Shown: positions 27,741 to 37,300 of the stretch, piece after piece
Layout: each line of letters starts with the position of its first letter
Position numbering within the stretch: the stretch's first letter is position 1
NCBI RefSeq assembly: GCF_947331435.1
Contig: NZ_CAMZOF010000002.1
Coordinates: 62,001 to 126,000, forward strand
Length of the DNA: 64,000 bases
Direction of reading: 5' to 3'
Origin: Pelagibius sp. Alg239-R121
Lineage (GTDB): Bacteria; Pseudomonadota; Alphaproteobacteria; Kiloniellales; Kiloniellaceae
Program-made: the position numbers and the translations under genes
The notes under the pieces: generated by a model
Database searches by the model: none
Seen by the model: only the letters and a program-made list of their open reading frames with translations
What the model was told of the DNA's origin: nothing

Positions 27741-27779
27741 TTGTCATTTCAGTATCCAAAAAATATACTTAAATGACAA
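27741..27779. promoter_or_regulatory. 15-bp inverted repeat, probable operator
   Basis: TTGTCATTTCAGTAT (27741-27755) is repeated in inverse orientation at 27765-27779 with one mismatch and nine bases between the arms. It sits between the divergent hydantoinase operon and gntR gene, about 55 bases from the first and 69 from the second start. This is where a local GntR-type repressor would control both transcripts. Confidence 0.55.
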
Positions 27780-27847
27780 GTCAGGAATTTGCCGTTTACT
27801 AACACACTGCACTGGCTGTATCTTTCGGACTTCAGGAGTGGTGGGGC

Positions 27848-28576
27848 ATGACTATAATTTCAAACGAAAGAGACGGCTTCAGGGTTACACGTGCCATACG
27901 TGAGTCGATCCTCCGCCTTGAACTGCGTCCAAGCGAAGTGCTGGATGAGGCCGAGCTGGCAACCACAATGGGTGTGTCGCGCACGCCAATCAGAGAAGCG
28001 ATCATCCAGTTGATCGCGGATGGATTGGTTGTCCGAGATGGCCGTAAAGCCAAGGTTGCGCCGCTTGACTTCGACGACGTGCCGAAACTCTATGACGCAC
28101 TTCTGATATCCAGCCGCATGGTCCACCGTCTCGCTGCCGAACACCGCACACGCCAGGACCTGGATTCCATCAAAGCGCAGATGCAGCAGTTCGAACGTTC
28201 GATCGTAGAGGGGAATGGTGTCCTGCGGTCCGAAGCCAACCACGCTTTTCACAAATGCATCTCAGCTGCAGGGAAAAACCGTTACTTTTCGGATTTCTAC
28301 GATAATACCTTACTGAGCACCATTCGCCTGGCGCGGGCCTGCTTTGCCGATCCCAGTGAAGCGTCGGAGAACGAAGGGACAGACGTTTTAAAAAAACATC
28401 TGGAAGAAACGGCGCGGCAACACAGGCAGATTTTTCTGGCGATCGAATCCCAGGATATCGAGCAAGCGGATGGCTTGGCAGTGATCCACCACCAACTCAC
28501 AAGAGATCGAATTAAGAGCGTGCTGTTCGCTCGATCAGAATCCCTGAGCGGTGAGCTCGACCTAAGTTTGGCATGA
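27848..28576 (+). CDS. GntR-family (FCD-type) transcriptional regulator
   Basis: 242 residues. The winged helix (about 10-72) contains LDEAELATTMGVSRTPIREA, a textbook GntR recognition region. The FCD domain (about 80-225) has EANHAFHKCI and HHQL histidines for metal or ligand binding. It is divergent from the hydantoinase-TRAP operon and next to a long inverted repeat, so it most likely represses that operon until the substrate or an intermediate binds. It is only distantly similar to the GntR protein at 305-955. Confidence 0.88.
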   Translation: MTIISNERDGFRVTRAIRESILRLELRPSEVLDEAELATTMGVSRTPIREAIIQLIADGLVVRDGRKAKVAPLDFDDVPKLYDALLISSRMVHRLAAEHRTRQDLDSIKAQMQQFERSIVEGNGVLRSEANHAFHKCISAAGKNRYFSDFYDNTLLSTIRLARACFADPSEASENEGTDVLKKHLEETARQHRQIFLAIESQDIEQADGLAVIHHQLTRDRIKSVLFARSESLSGELDLSLA

Positions 28577-28796
28577 ACAGCTTTGTCGAATAAACGCACG
28601 CCGGCGTCATAAATATCGGCCAGCAAACGGATCCAGCCTGCCGATCGGATCCACCTGACCAGTGCAAGGGGCGGTTTTGAGAAACCCATTCCGTCGCGCG
28701 ACGGATCAATTGCGGAAGGGGGCGAAATGACACTCTAAGGAATACAACGACATCAGTTCACAATGCACCGTGCTGCTTTTCTTGATGCTAAAGGTG

Positions 28797-30458
28797 CTAG
28801 GTGGAGTTTTCGCGCTTACCATAGAGCATCGTGATATTGATCCGGCGGTTTTCGTAACCTTCTTCAAAGTTCAGTTCCCCTGTTTCGTGGATCAGGTCCG
28901 AATTAAACATCACCATCCGGTTTTCACGATGCGGGATCGTGTAGGGTTTTGCGCCGCTTTCAGCAATAAACGAGCGCATAGCCTGTTCATCTGCATTGTA
29001 CGTTTTAAAATCCCAATTCAATGGTGCTTCCTTATCCCAGACAACCAAGCCGCCAGTCTCGGGATCTTTGTTCGCAGCCTCAGGCGTAATCCAGAAGTTG
29101 ACATTAACCGCGGCAAAATCCGCATGGATAGGAATCCCGCTCAAACGGCTATCATATTTGAAAGCCCAGAGCTTCCGAAGTGTGTGATCGCCAAAAATCG
29201 CCGGGAAGGCTTTTCTGAGCTCATCGGCGATCTGTAAGAGCAACGGGCAGACAAATCCATCCTCCATGAAGGCGCCGACATAGCCCTTGGCGAAGCTATG
29301 CTTGTACCAAACTGTCGACTCGAGACAGAAGCGCCTTAGCTCCCGCAAGGCTTCTTCGGTAAGGAACCCATCGGCAAAGGTCATACCCGGAGCGTTTTTG
29401 ACATAGTCGGCTTCGACCGCCGCCACGTCAAAGTTCGGATTGACAGCCGGACCACTAAGAGCCGGCACAGAAGGCCGGTGAAACAAGCGATTGAAGTATG
29501 GCGTCAGGTATTTGCGATGCTCTTCCGGGACATCGACGACTTCGCTCTTTTCTCCTGTCGCTGGCAATCCCTCAAGCACAGCACGGTAGCCATCAAGCAG
29601 CTGTTGGTACTCGGAGCTCAGCCTGTTGTGGGCGAGGAGGTACTCGAGTTGCTCGATATCGTGCTGCAGTTTACTGCGGCTTGTTTTCTGATGGCTTTCG
29701 TCCGGCGCTCTTTTCGCATCAGGTGCCCATTTAAGGGCTGTTCCCCGGTCATATGCTTTCGCTCCGAGCGCCACCTCTCCAATATCCAGATAGAGGTTAC
29801 CAAGATTTCGCCAGGCCGTAGCAAAGCCCGGATCCAGCTCAACAGTTCTCTTATAGTGTTTCAAAGCCTTGTCTTGCTTGCCAACATCTTTCAAGGCCTT
29901 TGCAAGATTGTAATGACTAACTGCGTGCACATCGCTTGCCTGCACGGCCCGCTCAAAGTAAGAGACAGCCTCTTCGAGCTCACCATTTCGAGCGAGAAGA
30001 CCACCGATGTTGTTCAGCAATGAAGGATCGTTCGGATTCAGCGCTAGGACGGGTTGTAACACATCTAGTGCGGTCGAAAAGTCCTCCATCTGAGCCAGAA
30101 ATCCGGCAAGCGCAATGCGATAACCGTGCTGGTCCGGTTCCGATGCAATGGCAGCCTTCAGGGCTTCGATGGCGTCCTCAGTTCGACCCGTGTTGGCCAA
30201 CGCTTTAGCAAGCAGCGCCTGTGCTCCTGGATAATCGGGATAGAGTGAAACCAGGATTTCTAGATGAGCGACTCCTTCATCAAGCTTGCCAAGTTCCAGT
30301 GATACAACCCCCAGCAGGTGACGGGCTGGGCCATGATTGGAATCTTGCGCAAGTATCCCTTCACACACGCCTTTTGCACCAGATCGCTTACCGGCACGAT
30401 ATTTTGCAAACGCCTCATTCATTCTCGGATCTGTCTTCGCCTGCTGTGTAGGCATCAT
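28797..30458 (-). CDS. TPR protein with C-terminal 2OG-Fe(II) oxygenase-like domain
   Basis: 553 residues. TPR repeats fill about 1-270. Residues about 350-550 form a jelly-roll oxygenase: IPIHADFAAVNVNFW (His near 440 and Asp two residues later) and SDLIHETGEL (distal His near 522) give the HxD...H iron triad. ENRRINITMLYG ends the fold; its Arg suits 2-oxoglutarate binding. It probably hydroxylates a protein or small molecule recruited by the TPRs. AAGGTG just upstream supports the first ATG. It is followed by a second TPR gene on the same strand. Confidence 0.75.
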   Translation of the reverse strand: MMPTQQAKTDPRMNEAFAKYRAGKRSGAKGVCEGILAQDSNHGPARHLLGVVSLELGKLDEGVAHLEILVSLYPDYPGAQALLAKALANTGRTEDAIEALKAAIASEPDQHGYRIALAGFLAQMEDFSTALDVLQPVLALNPNDPSLLNNIGGLLARNGELEEAVSYFERAVQASDVHAVSHYNLAKALKDVGKQDKALKHYKRTVELDPGFATAWRNLGNLYLDIGEVALGAKAYDRGTALKWAPDAKRAPDESHQKTSRSKLQHDIEQLEYLLAHNRLSSEYQQLLDGYRAVLEGLPATGEKSEVVDVPEEHRKYLTPYFNRLFHRPSVPALSGPAVNPNFDVAAVEADYVKNAPGMTFADGFLTEEALRELRRFCLESTVWYKHSFAKGYVGAFMEDGFVCPLLLQIADELRKAFPAIFGDHTLRKLWAFKYDSRLSGIPIHADFAAVNVNFWITPEAANKDPETGGLVVWDKEAPLNWDFKTYNADEQAMRSFIAESGAKPYTIPHRENRMVMFNSDLIHETGELNFEEGYENRRINITMLYGKRENST

Positions 30459-30558
30459 TTCACCTTGGCTTTCTACTGGATTTGAAATGAGAGTCTCTCG
30501 AAACCCTCACTCCAGGTGCTGAACGAGCGAACACCTGAACTTGATCAAACACCAAACG

Positions 30559-32079
30559 CTAATTCTTGAGTCGCGCTTCCAACGCCGATTTGACTTCGTT
30601 CATCACTGGTCGCCAGTCGCCGCGCTCTTTTTGCCTGAACAATCGAATTGTGGGATACCATTCACTGTCCTCACCCTCAAGAAACCAGCGAAAATCTGGT
30701 ATTGCACCCAATACTAACCAGGCTTCTCTGCCCAGTGCCCCAACGAGATGTGGCATCGACGTGCAAGTGGTAATGACCAAGTCCAGCTGCTCGACGACCG
30801 CCGCAGTGGTCGCGAAATCGGTCAGTTTTGGTCCGAGATCAAAAATGCGCGATCCAAACTCATTTTCCGCCAGTTGCTGCGCAGGCTTACCAACCTGAAG
30901 ACTATAGAACTCGATGCCTGGCAAAGTCAGCAATGTGTCATAAGTGGAAAGCGGAAAAGACCGACGCGCGTCGGCAGGTTGATTGTCAGGGTTTCCAGCC
31001 CAGACCAGGCCCACTCTGAAAGTGGATGAATCACCAGGAAGATCTACACGATCTTTGGGGCGCGAATAGAGATATGGCGTTTTCCCGGGAATAGATTTTC
31101 GCGAGGTATTGAACACGACAGGCGCGCTCATCATAGAAAGTTGGCAGTCGAAAGCAGGTAACGGTTGGCCTCGCTCCACGACCTGATCAACGGTCTCAAG
31201 GCTGCGAAACAAGGTGACAAGCCCTGGCCGGCATTCAACAATGACACGAGCACCACGTTCGGCGATCATGTCAGCATAACGCACGAACTGAATGGCATCG
31301 CCATGGCCCTGTTCGCCATAAAACAATAGCGTTTTACCTGTTAGATCGCTCCCATCCCAGGTTGGTTTTGCGAAAACTTCAGTTCGGCGCTCAAACCCAC
31401 GGCGAAACAACCGCATATCATAGTATTCCCACGCAGCCTCCAAATCTCCTTGCAGCCACAAGAGTTGAGCCAGAGCCCAATGCGCCTCCACGAATTCTGA
31501 CTGAAGCTCAATGGCTGCGCGATATGCCATTTCAGCACCACTGTAGTCGGCGACTTCTTCCAGGGCTTTGCCATAATTGAATTGATACGTCGCCGATTGT
31601 GGATTTAAGGCGATGGCATGCTGGTAGTGCAGAAAAGCCTCTTTAAAGCGTCCTACTCGCGTCATGGCGTTTGCGAGATTGCTGTAACCAGAGGGCTCAT
31701 GGGGCTTCAAGACCACTAGGCGTGAAAAGCAATCAATCGCAGCGTCCAATCTACCCACCGATCTATAGAGAGACGCAAGTTTAAACAGAACCGGAGGTTC
31801 GTTTGGCGCGAGCCTTAGAGTCTCATCGAGATGCATACAGGCATCATCGACTTTCTTGCCTAACAACAAAGCCTGCGCATAGGCGAGCCTTAGCTGGGGG
31901 TTATTTGGCACGCGTTTCACTACCTGATCCAGGCGCGTCAACCCCTCGACCATCTGGTTCGACTGCGTCAGGGCTAAGCCAAGATCAAACGATGCCTGCA
32001 GATTCATCGGATCTTTCTTAAGCGTTGCTCTGCAAACCGCAACGGCACGCGCCAACGCCGTATCATCTTTCTGACTCAA
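30559..32079 (-). CDS. TPR protein with glycosyltransferase-like (GT-B) C-terminal domain
   Basis: 506 residues from a TTG start; GAGAG lies about five bases upstream. Five or six TPR units occupy about 5-230, and EQGHGDAIQFVRYADMI (near 275) opens a GT-B-like region ending with LVGALGREAWLVL and DFRWFLEG. This TPR plus ADP-heptose-transferase-like build is frequent in alphaproteobacteria near surface-protein or flagellin glycosylation genes. It lies 100 bases upstream of the TPR-oxygenase gene on the same strand, so the two may modify the same target. The acceptor is unknown. Confidence 0.72.
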   Translation of the reverse strand: MSQKDDTALARAVAVCRATLKKDPMNLQASFDLGLALTQSNQMVEGLTRLDQVVKRVPNNPQLRLAYAQALLLGKKVDDACMHLDETLRLAPNEPPVLFKLASLYRSVGRLDAAIDCFSRLVVLKPHEPSGYSNLANAMTRVGRFKEAFLHYQHAIALNPQSATYQFNYGKALEEVADYSGAEMAYRAAIELQSEFVEAHWALAQLLWLQGDLEAAWEYYDMRLFRRGFERRTEVFAKPTWDGSDLTGKTLLFYGEQGHGDAIQFVRYADMIAERGARVIVECRPGLVTLFRSLETVDQVVERGQPLPAFDCQLSMMSAPVVFNTSRKSIPGKTPYLYSRPKDRVDLPGDSSTFRVGLVWAGNPDNQPADARRSFPLSTYDTLLTLPGIEFYSLQVGKPAQQLAENEFGSRIFDLGPKLTDFATTAAVVEQLDLVITTCTSMPHLVGALGREAWLVLGAIPDFRWFLEGEDSEWYPTIRLFRQKERGDWRPVMNEVKSALEARLKN

Positions 32080-32161
32080 ACTAGACTCTCTTTTTGGCAG
32101 GCAAGCCCTACTCGTCTTGGAGCTGTTTTAATGAAACTCATTGTACCCTATTTGCGCTTTA

Positions 32162-32829
32162 TCAACGATGATGCCGCACATCCTCTTCACGACGTCTTTT
32201 GACAATATCCGCAACGGTGTTTTTGCTGATGCCAAGGTCACGTGCGATCCAGCGATAGCTTCTCCCACAGCTAGGGCCTCAATGATCTTCGGCAACAGCT
32301 TGTCTGATTTCGGTCGAGTGCTTTTCATCCGCCCCAGCGCTTTGCCACGCGCCCTCGCAGCGGCCAAACCGGATTTAACCCGTTCACTCAACATATCTCG
32401 TTCAAGTTGAGCAGTATCCATTAACAGGGTTGCCATCTTGCGTCCATGCGGTATGTCCAGCTCGAAAGTTATGCCGTTCATGGCATCAACCGAGAAATTC
32501 CAATCCGCCAACTTATGTGGTGTGTCCGGCAGATCCCGGGCTGAGCAGCCCCATCGGGAAGGTCCGGTAATTAGAACAGCGTCGATCTGGCGTGCCTGAC
32601 CCAAATCGATGATAGGGTTTCGCACGGTCCAGTTTGCCTCTGTCCCAGAGACCATTTCTTCGATTACATCGATGACTTGGTAGGCGCTGCGGTCGGCAAA
32701 AGCGGTGGGTTCCACGATGAGTCGTTCGCAAGACTGATCCGAGGTCGAGACCCGGGCGTGTCGGCCGTATCGATCAAACAGTCTTTCTGATTGATTGACT
32801 CCTCGACGCCAACATGCTGCGGCCCGCAA
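32162..32829 (-). pseudogene. tnpR: Decayed Tn3-type resolvase (serine recombinase) gene
   Basis: The reading frame shows a serine resolvase core: RVSTSDQSCERL with the catalytic serine, DAVLITGPSRWG, HGRKMATLL, and ERVKSGLAAARARGKALGR. It is broken. The second arginine of the SRWGRS motif has become cysteine, extra residues separate MRAA from ARVST, and a frameshift near 32266 throws the C-terminal helix-turn-helix out of frame. In the shifted frame GRSYRWIARDLGISKNTVAD is readable down to the stop at 32162. It is therefore a pseudogene. It is divergent from a transposase fragment, the arrangement seen in Tn5393-type elements. Confidence 0.8.
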
Positions 32830-32851
32830 GGATCCGCTCTTAAAAAAAAAT

Positions 32852-33164
32852 GGAGAGGCCCATGTAGCTGTGAAATGTGCATTTAGAACCGGCCGCCACG
32901 ATGAATTCCGCGACCGGACGACTGAGGGTCGACACTACCCCATGGCTGGGCTCAAACTGCTTATCGGCATCATTATCTACAGGAATATTCTTCGCCCGGG
33001 CGAAGCAGTCTTAAAGGGACAAGGTGACGGCCCCCGTTACACCGCCTGAGCTTCTGGCTCATATCTCGCCATTCGGATGGACGCAATTACGGATCACCGT
33101 AAAATACAGGTGGTCAAAAAGAAGGGGATTGTCCCTTAGGGTGTCATATCGCCCCCTCCCGTAA
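32852..33164 (+). pseudogene. tnpA: 3' remnant of a Tn3-family transposase gene
   Basis: About 100 residues matching the C-terminal end of Tn3-family TnpA can be read in two frames. EFRDRTTEGRHYPMAGLKLL...IIIYRN lies in one frame to 33049, and after a frameshift PPELLAHISPFGW...YRWSK runs to a TAA at 33162. Everything upstream (roughly 850 codons of a normal TnpA) is missing. The end runs into the terminal inverted repeat, as in intact elements. Confidence 0.8.
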
Positions 33165-33173
33165 CTGCTCCCC
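33136..33173. repeat. Tn3-family 38-bp terminal inverted repeat (right end)
   Basis: Directly overlapping the transposase stop, the sequence runs from an inner TTAGGGTG through GCCCCCTCCCG to an outer CCCC. This is the pattern (reverse of GGGG...TAAG) of Tn3-family ends, and it closely resembles the Tn5393 group as I remember it. It marks the former right boundary of the element. No matching left end was found in the window. Confidence 0.65.
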
Positions 33174-33217
33174 TTGAGGTGGCGGCCAAGATCATTATGA
33201 GTAGGGATATTCGCCTC

Positions 33218-34204
33218 CTAAAAACGCTCTTCTACGCCCCCTTCAGGTAGCCGAGGCACCGCCCCCTTCTTAATCGCCATCAAGCACAGAAAATCGTGCG
33301 CCAAGGTCGCGGCCGCGATTGCCGTAATCTCTGCGTGGTCATAAGCCGGCGCGACCTCCACGACGTCCATGGCAATCAACTCAAGATCGCCGAGGGACCG
33401 CAATATGGAGAGGGCTTGGGCACTGGAGAGACCGCCGGCAACAGGCGTTCCTGTCCCAGGTGCAAAGCTCGGATCCAGGCAGTCGATGTCAAACGTAAGG
33501 TAGGCTTTATGTGCTCCTACAACGCGCTTGATCTCCGCAACTGTCGCTTCAACACCTTGCTGGTGGACCCAGGGGGCATCCAAAATCGTAAAACCGAAGG
33601 TTTTGTCGTTGAAAGTACGGATGCCAATCTGAACAGAGCGCGTGGGATCCACGATTCCTTCGCGGACTGCTCTAAGAAACATCGAACCATGATCAAGCCG
33701 CTCCCCATCGTCATCCCAGGTATCGACGTGTGCATCAAAGTGGATCAACGATAGAGGACCATGCTTTTTGGCATGTGCGCGCAGCAGCGGATAGGTCACA
33801 AAGTGGTCCCCACCGAGCGTCAGCATCATAGCGCCGTTTTCGAGAATAGTATCTGCGTGAGCTTCAACCTTCTCCACGATCTGCTCGGGATAGCCGGAAT
33901 CGAGAAAGCAATCACCGTAGTCGGCCACTGCAAGTTTGTCGAAGGGATCGAATCCAAACGGAAAGGACAACAATTCCGCCAATTGGACCGACGCAGCGCG
34001 CACGGCCTGCGGTCCTAAACGCGCGCCTGGCCGGAAAGTGGTCGCACAGTCAAAAGGTATACCCGAGACAACGACGTCAGCACCGGCAATATCGTGCGTG
34101 TATTTGCGCCGAAGAAACGACAAGGCTCCGCCATATGTCATTTCCACGCTGCGGCCTAAGAAATCTTCGCGCAAAAACGCACTATCGCCGAGTTGCTGAG
34201 TCAT
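33218..34204 (-). CDS. speB: Agmatinase / arginase family ureohydrolase
   Basis: 328 residues, the usual size. The binuclear manganese ligands are all visible: LGGDHFVTYP (His near 133), HFDAHVDTWDD (Asp-x-His-x-Asp near 153-157) and TFDIDCLDPSF (Asp-x-Asp near 241). The family hydrolyses agmatine or related guanidino compounds to urea and an amine. GAGGGAA precedes the ATG. It lies next to the transposon remnant and is not obviously in an operon. Substrate specificity (agmatine, guanidinobutyrate or other) cannot be fixed, so the symbol is by family. Confidence 0.88.
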   Translation of the reverse strand: MTQQLGDSAFLREDFLGRSVEMTYGGALSFLRRKYTHDIAGADVVVSGIPFDCATTFRPGARLGPQAVRAASVQLAELLSFPFGFDPFDKLAVADYGDCFLDSGYPEQIVEKVEAHADTILENGAMMLTLGGDHFVTYPLLRAHAKKHGPLSLIHFDAHVDTWDDDGERLDHGSMFLRAVREGIVDPTRSVQIGIRTFNDKTFGFTILDAPWVHQQGVEATVAEIKRVVGAHKAYLTFDIDCLDPSFAPGTGTPVAGGLSSAQALSILRSLGDLELIAMDVVEVAPAYDHAEITAIAAATLAHDFLCLMAIKKGAVPRLPEGGVEERF

Positions 34205-34380
34205 CTTGAATTCCCTCGATTAAGGCCTAACACCGCATTGATCCGATACGAGATGAATTGCATATATCGTAGGCGGGTTCCACGTTTAACCCGGTTCGGT
34301 TTTCGCTCACCGCCCCGCCGCAGTTTGAGCCCAGATAATGCGCTTCCGGCACTAACCCGTTGAGTCGCAGTGGCGCAAAA

Positions 34381-37300
34381 TCATGGCCCGTACACGAAAA
34401 ACGCCGCCCATTCGTGAGGGTTTTCGTAGGGTTTGTCGTGTTCATCCCCCATCGGGACCAGCAATGCATTCGCGACGCCAGTGTCCTCCTCCACCTCGTA
34501 GGACGAAGAGCTGGCTTCGGTTTCCGGTATCTTGCCTTTATCGCTGGCATTTAGGCGACTTGAGAAAACAGCAGCTTTGCTGGAATAGGGTAAGGCAATC
34601 ATGGTCTTTCCAGCGATTTCGACGGTTCCAAACTCCTCCGCCAGGAAGCCAAACGTCACGTTCCGCAACCAGGCCTGTGCTTCACGAAGAGCCCTGGCAG
34701 GGCTGTCAAAGGCCGGGCCATCCTCTTCGAAAAGAGCTTTGTAGAATTGGCGGGACAGCAGGAACGCGGCATCATCAAATACAGGCCACAGGGTCCCAAC
34801 CACGTTCGGGGCACCGGCCTGCATCAGTCCGGCAGACACGCCCAGAAACTCGTCCGGAGCCCTTTCGAGGTCCTTGAAGCCGGTTTCGCAGGCAGAAGCA
34901 AAAAAGAGGCGATTGTTTTTAAGTTCGGTTCCGCCGATAAGATCAGAAAGAGTAAGCCGTTCACCACCGACCAAAGCCAACCCCGATTGATTTGGTTCCT
35001 CCCAATCGTAGGTGCCGTGACAGGATGCATGTATGTACTTCGCTGCGCTCAATGCAGATAAAACAGCAGTTCGTGTTGCTTCTGACCCTGACAGGATACG
35101 GGTTTGACGGTCATCGAAATAACGGCGCAAAACTCCCAACTCGCTTTGCGAACCCGGCAGCGGCGAGACGTCTTTAGATTCTCGTTGCGGTTCTGCTATC
35201 GCCAGGAGGGTTTGTGCCGACTCGGCACGCTCCGAAATACGCCTCGCTGATGTAAATAGACTTTTCAGGCTGGGTGCGTAGCTGACCGACCACAAATCGC
35301 CGAAACACAATTGCTCTTTCTCTCCTACACGACCTCTCGCTGCGTGTAGCGGCATAAGCGAAAGTGTACCCGGCGGGAGAAGAACAATGTTTGCGCCTTC
35401 AACCAGCCCCAGTGAAATCAGAGCCTCATCTATCGGACCGGCAACAATTCTCCAAAGCTCCTTGGACTGAGACCCAACAGTGTCATTCCATACTTGATAG
35501 GCGCGATCTGTTGTTGCTTCACCAGCCGTTGCCCACCTCCGGACAAGCTGCAGTTCGACGCTTGAGTCTTCACCGAAGGCTTGGCGATAGCTCGGAATCC
35601 AGCCTTGGATCGAGCCGCGGCCGCTTGATCCGTTGAGAAGCTCCTCCACTTGGTTTTGCCGAAGTTCGTCAAGCCAGCAGATCGATGTACTGCATCTTTT
35701 TCCTTCGGAACCGTGAAGTAAAACAGCGGCGCCGCCAACCATTGTCGAAAAGATCACAACAAAAGTTGTATTTGCAGGCAGACTTGTTGGCATCCACTCA
35801 TGGTCGAATGATGCGGTGGTCTCGGCTCCGGCATGGGCGGCAATACCAGCACGTTCAGCCACCGTGCCTGGAGGATCGATGCGCAACGATTCTGCCATGA
35901 GGCGGGCACGGCTGTGTTCTAAGGTCGCCAATGCTGCATCAACTTGTCCTAAGCGCAATTGGCTATAGGCAGCAATCGATGCCACCTCGGCAATGCGACC
36001 AAATACGTGATGCCGACCGCCGTCGGTCGTTGCTTCGCTCAACGATGTCGCTTCAATGTTCTCAATAGCCGCGGTAGAGAAGCTGACGGCCTCCTCCCAT
36101 TGGTGTTTTCTAAGATGAAGATCGGCAAGTTCTACAAGCGGTTGCTGGAACTCGATCGAGGCATCGAAATGGCTCATCAGCTCATTCGCAACGACGAGAT
36201 GCTTTTCAGCGGCATCCCAATGTTTGGGGAACTTGTAAGTAGCTAAATCCTTGTAAGCGACACCAAGATTATTGTTCAAGCGGGCAAAGTTTCGCGTGTC
36301 GGTCTTCAGCTCGTCGATGAGCAAGCACTCCTTTCCCAATTCGATCGCCTTCGTCAAGTCTTGGTCCCGGCGCCGGTCATAGGTGAAAAGGTGTTGATAT
36401 GTCGCTGCAAGATTCAGCTTCCAAACAGCGTGCTGATGAGGAGAAACCTCCTGAGTCACCTTATTCAAGGCGGCTTCCATGTATCGCGTGGCGGCCTCGA
36501 GGTTGGCCACACGGTTCTCTTGGAGACGTTCAACGTGGGCGACACCAAGATTGAATTCGATAAAGGCCAGATCGTATTCGCTGCCATCGCCCGAAAGTGT
36601 CTCGGAAAGCGAATTGTAGAGTTCGATGGCCGTTTCAATATTATTGGAGCGACCTCCGTCAGTTTGCCAAAGCATCAGGGAGGCGAGATTCATCGTCGCG
36701 ACCATCCAGGCAAGCGGTGATGTTTCCTGATCCAAGACTCGTAAGGCGGTGTGGTAGTTTTTCGCAGCCAGCCGCTGGTTTTCCGTAAGGTCTCCCTGCG
36801 TCAGCCACTGATAAACATTTCCAAGATTTATATGCGCGTGAGCCCACTGCGTTTGGGTTTCCGTTTCGTCAAACACATCCAAAGCAGATTCGTAACACTC
36901 AATAGCCTTTTGGAGATTGCGATCACGGTTTTCCAAAACTCTTTCGCTGTAGACTGTTCCCAGTTCCATCGCCGCGCTTGCACGGCGGACCGGGTTGATG
37001 CCGCTGTCGGGCAGGTCGAGCCCGCAGTTAAAAGAGTGGAGTGCGCTTTCGAGATCGCTCGACCGGTCGCCGTCGTGTCGCCGGAGAAATGCTCTCCCCT
37101 GTATCAAGTGGGTCAAAGCGCTGATCGCGGCGCTTTGACCCAGCTTTGCGAGCGTCTTCGCCTCTTCAAGATGTTCCATCGCACAACTGATCGGCGCGCT
37201 GTCTGCTGGCGACGCCTTGGAAATGTACGAAACGCTGAGCGCCACCAAGACTGGAACACGAGTGACTTCGTCAAACCGGCCGAACTGCCCGGCTTCAATC

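Noticed and set aside
32162-32829. Active resolvase or invertase
   Set aside because: The frameshift before the DNA-binding helix-turn-helix and the arginine-to-cysteine change in the catalytic region indicate a dead gene.
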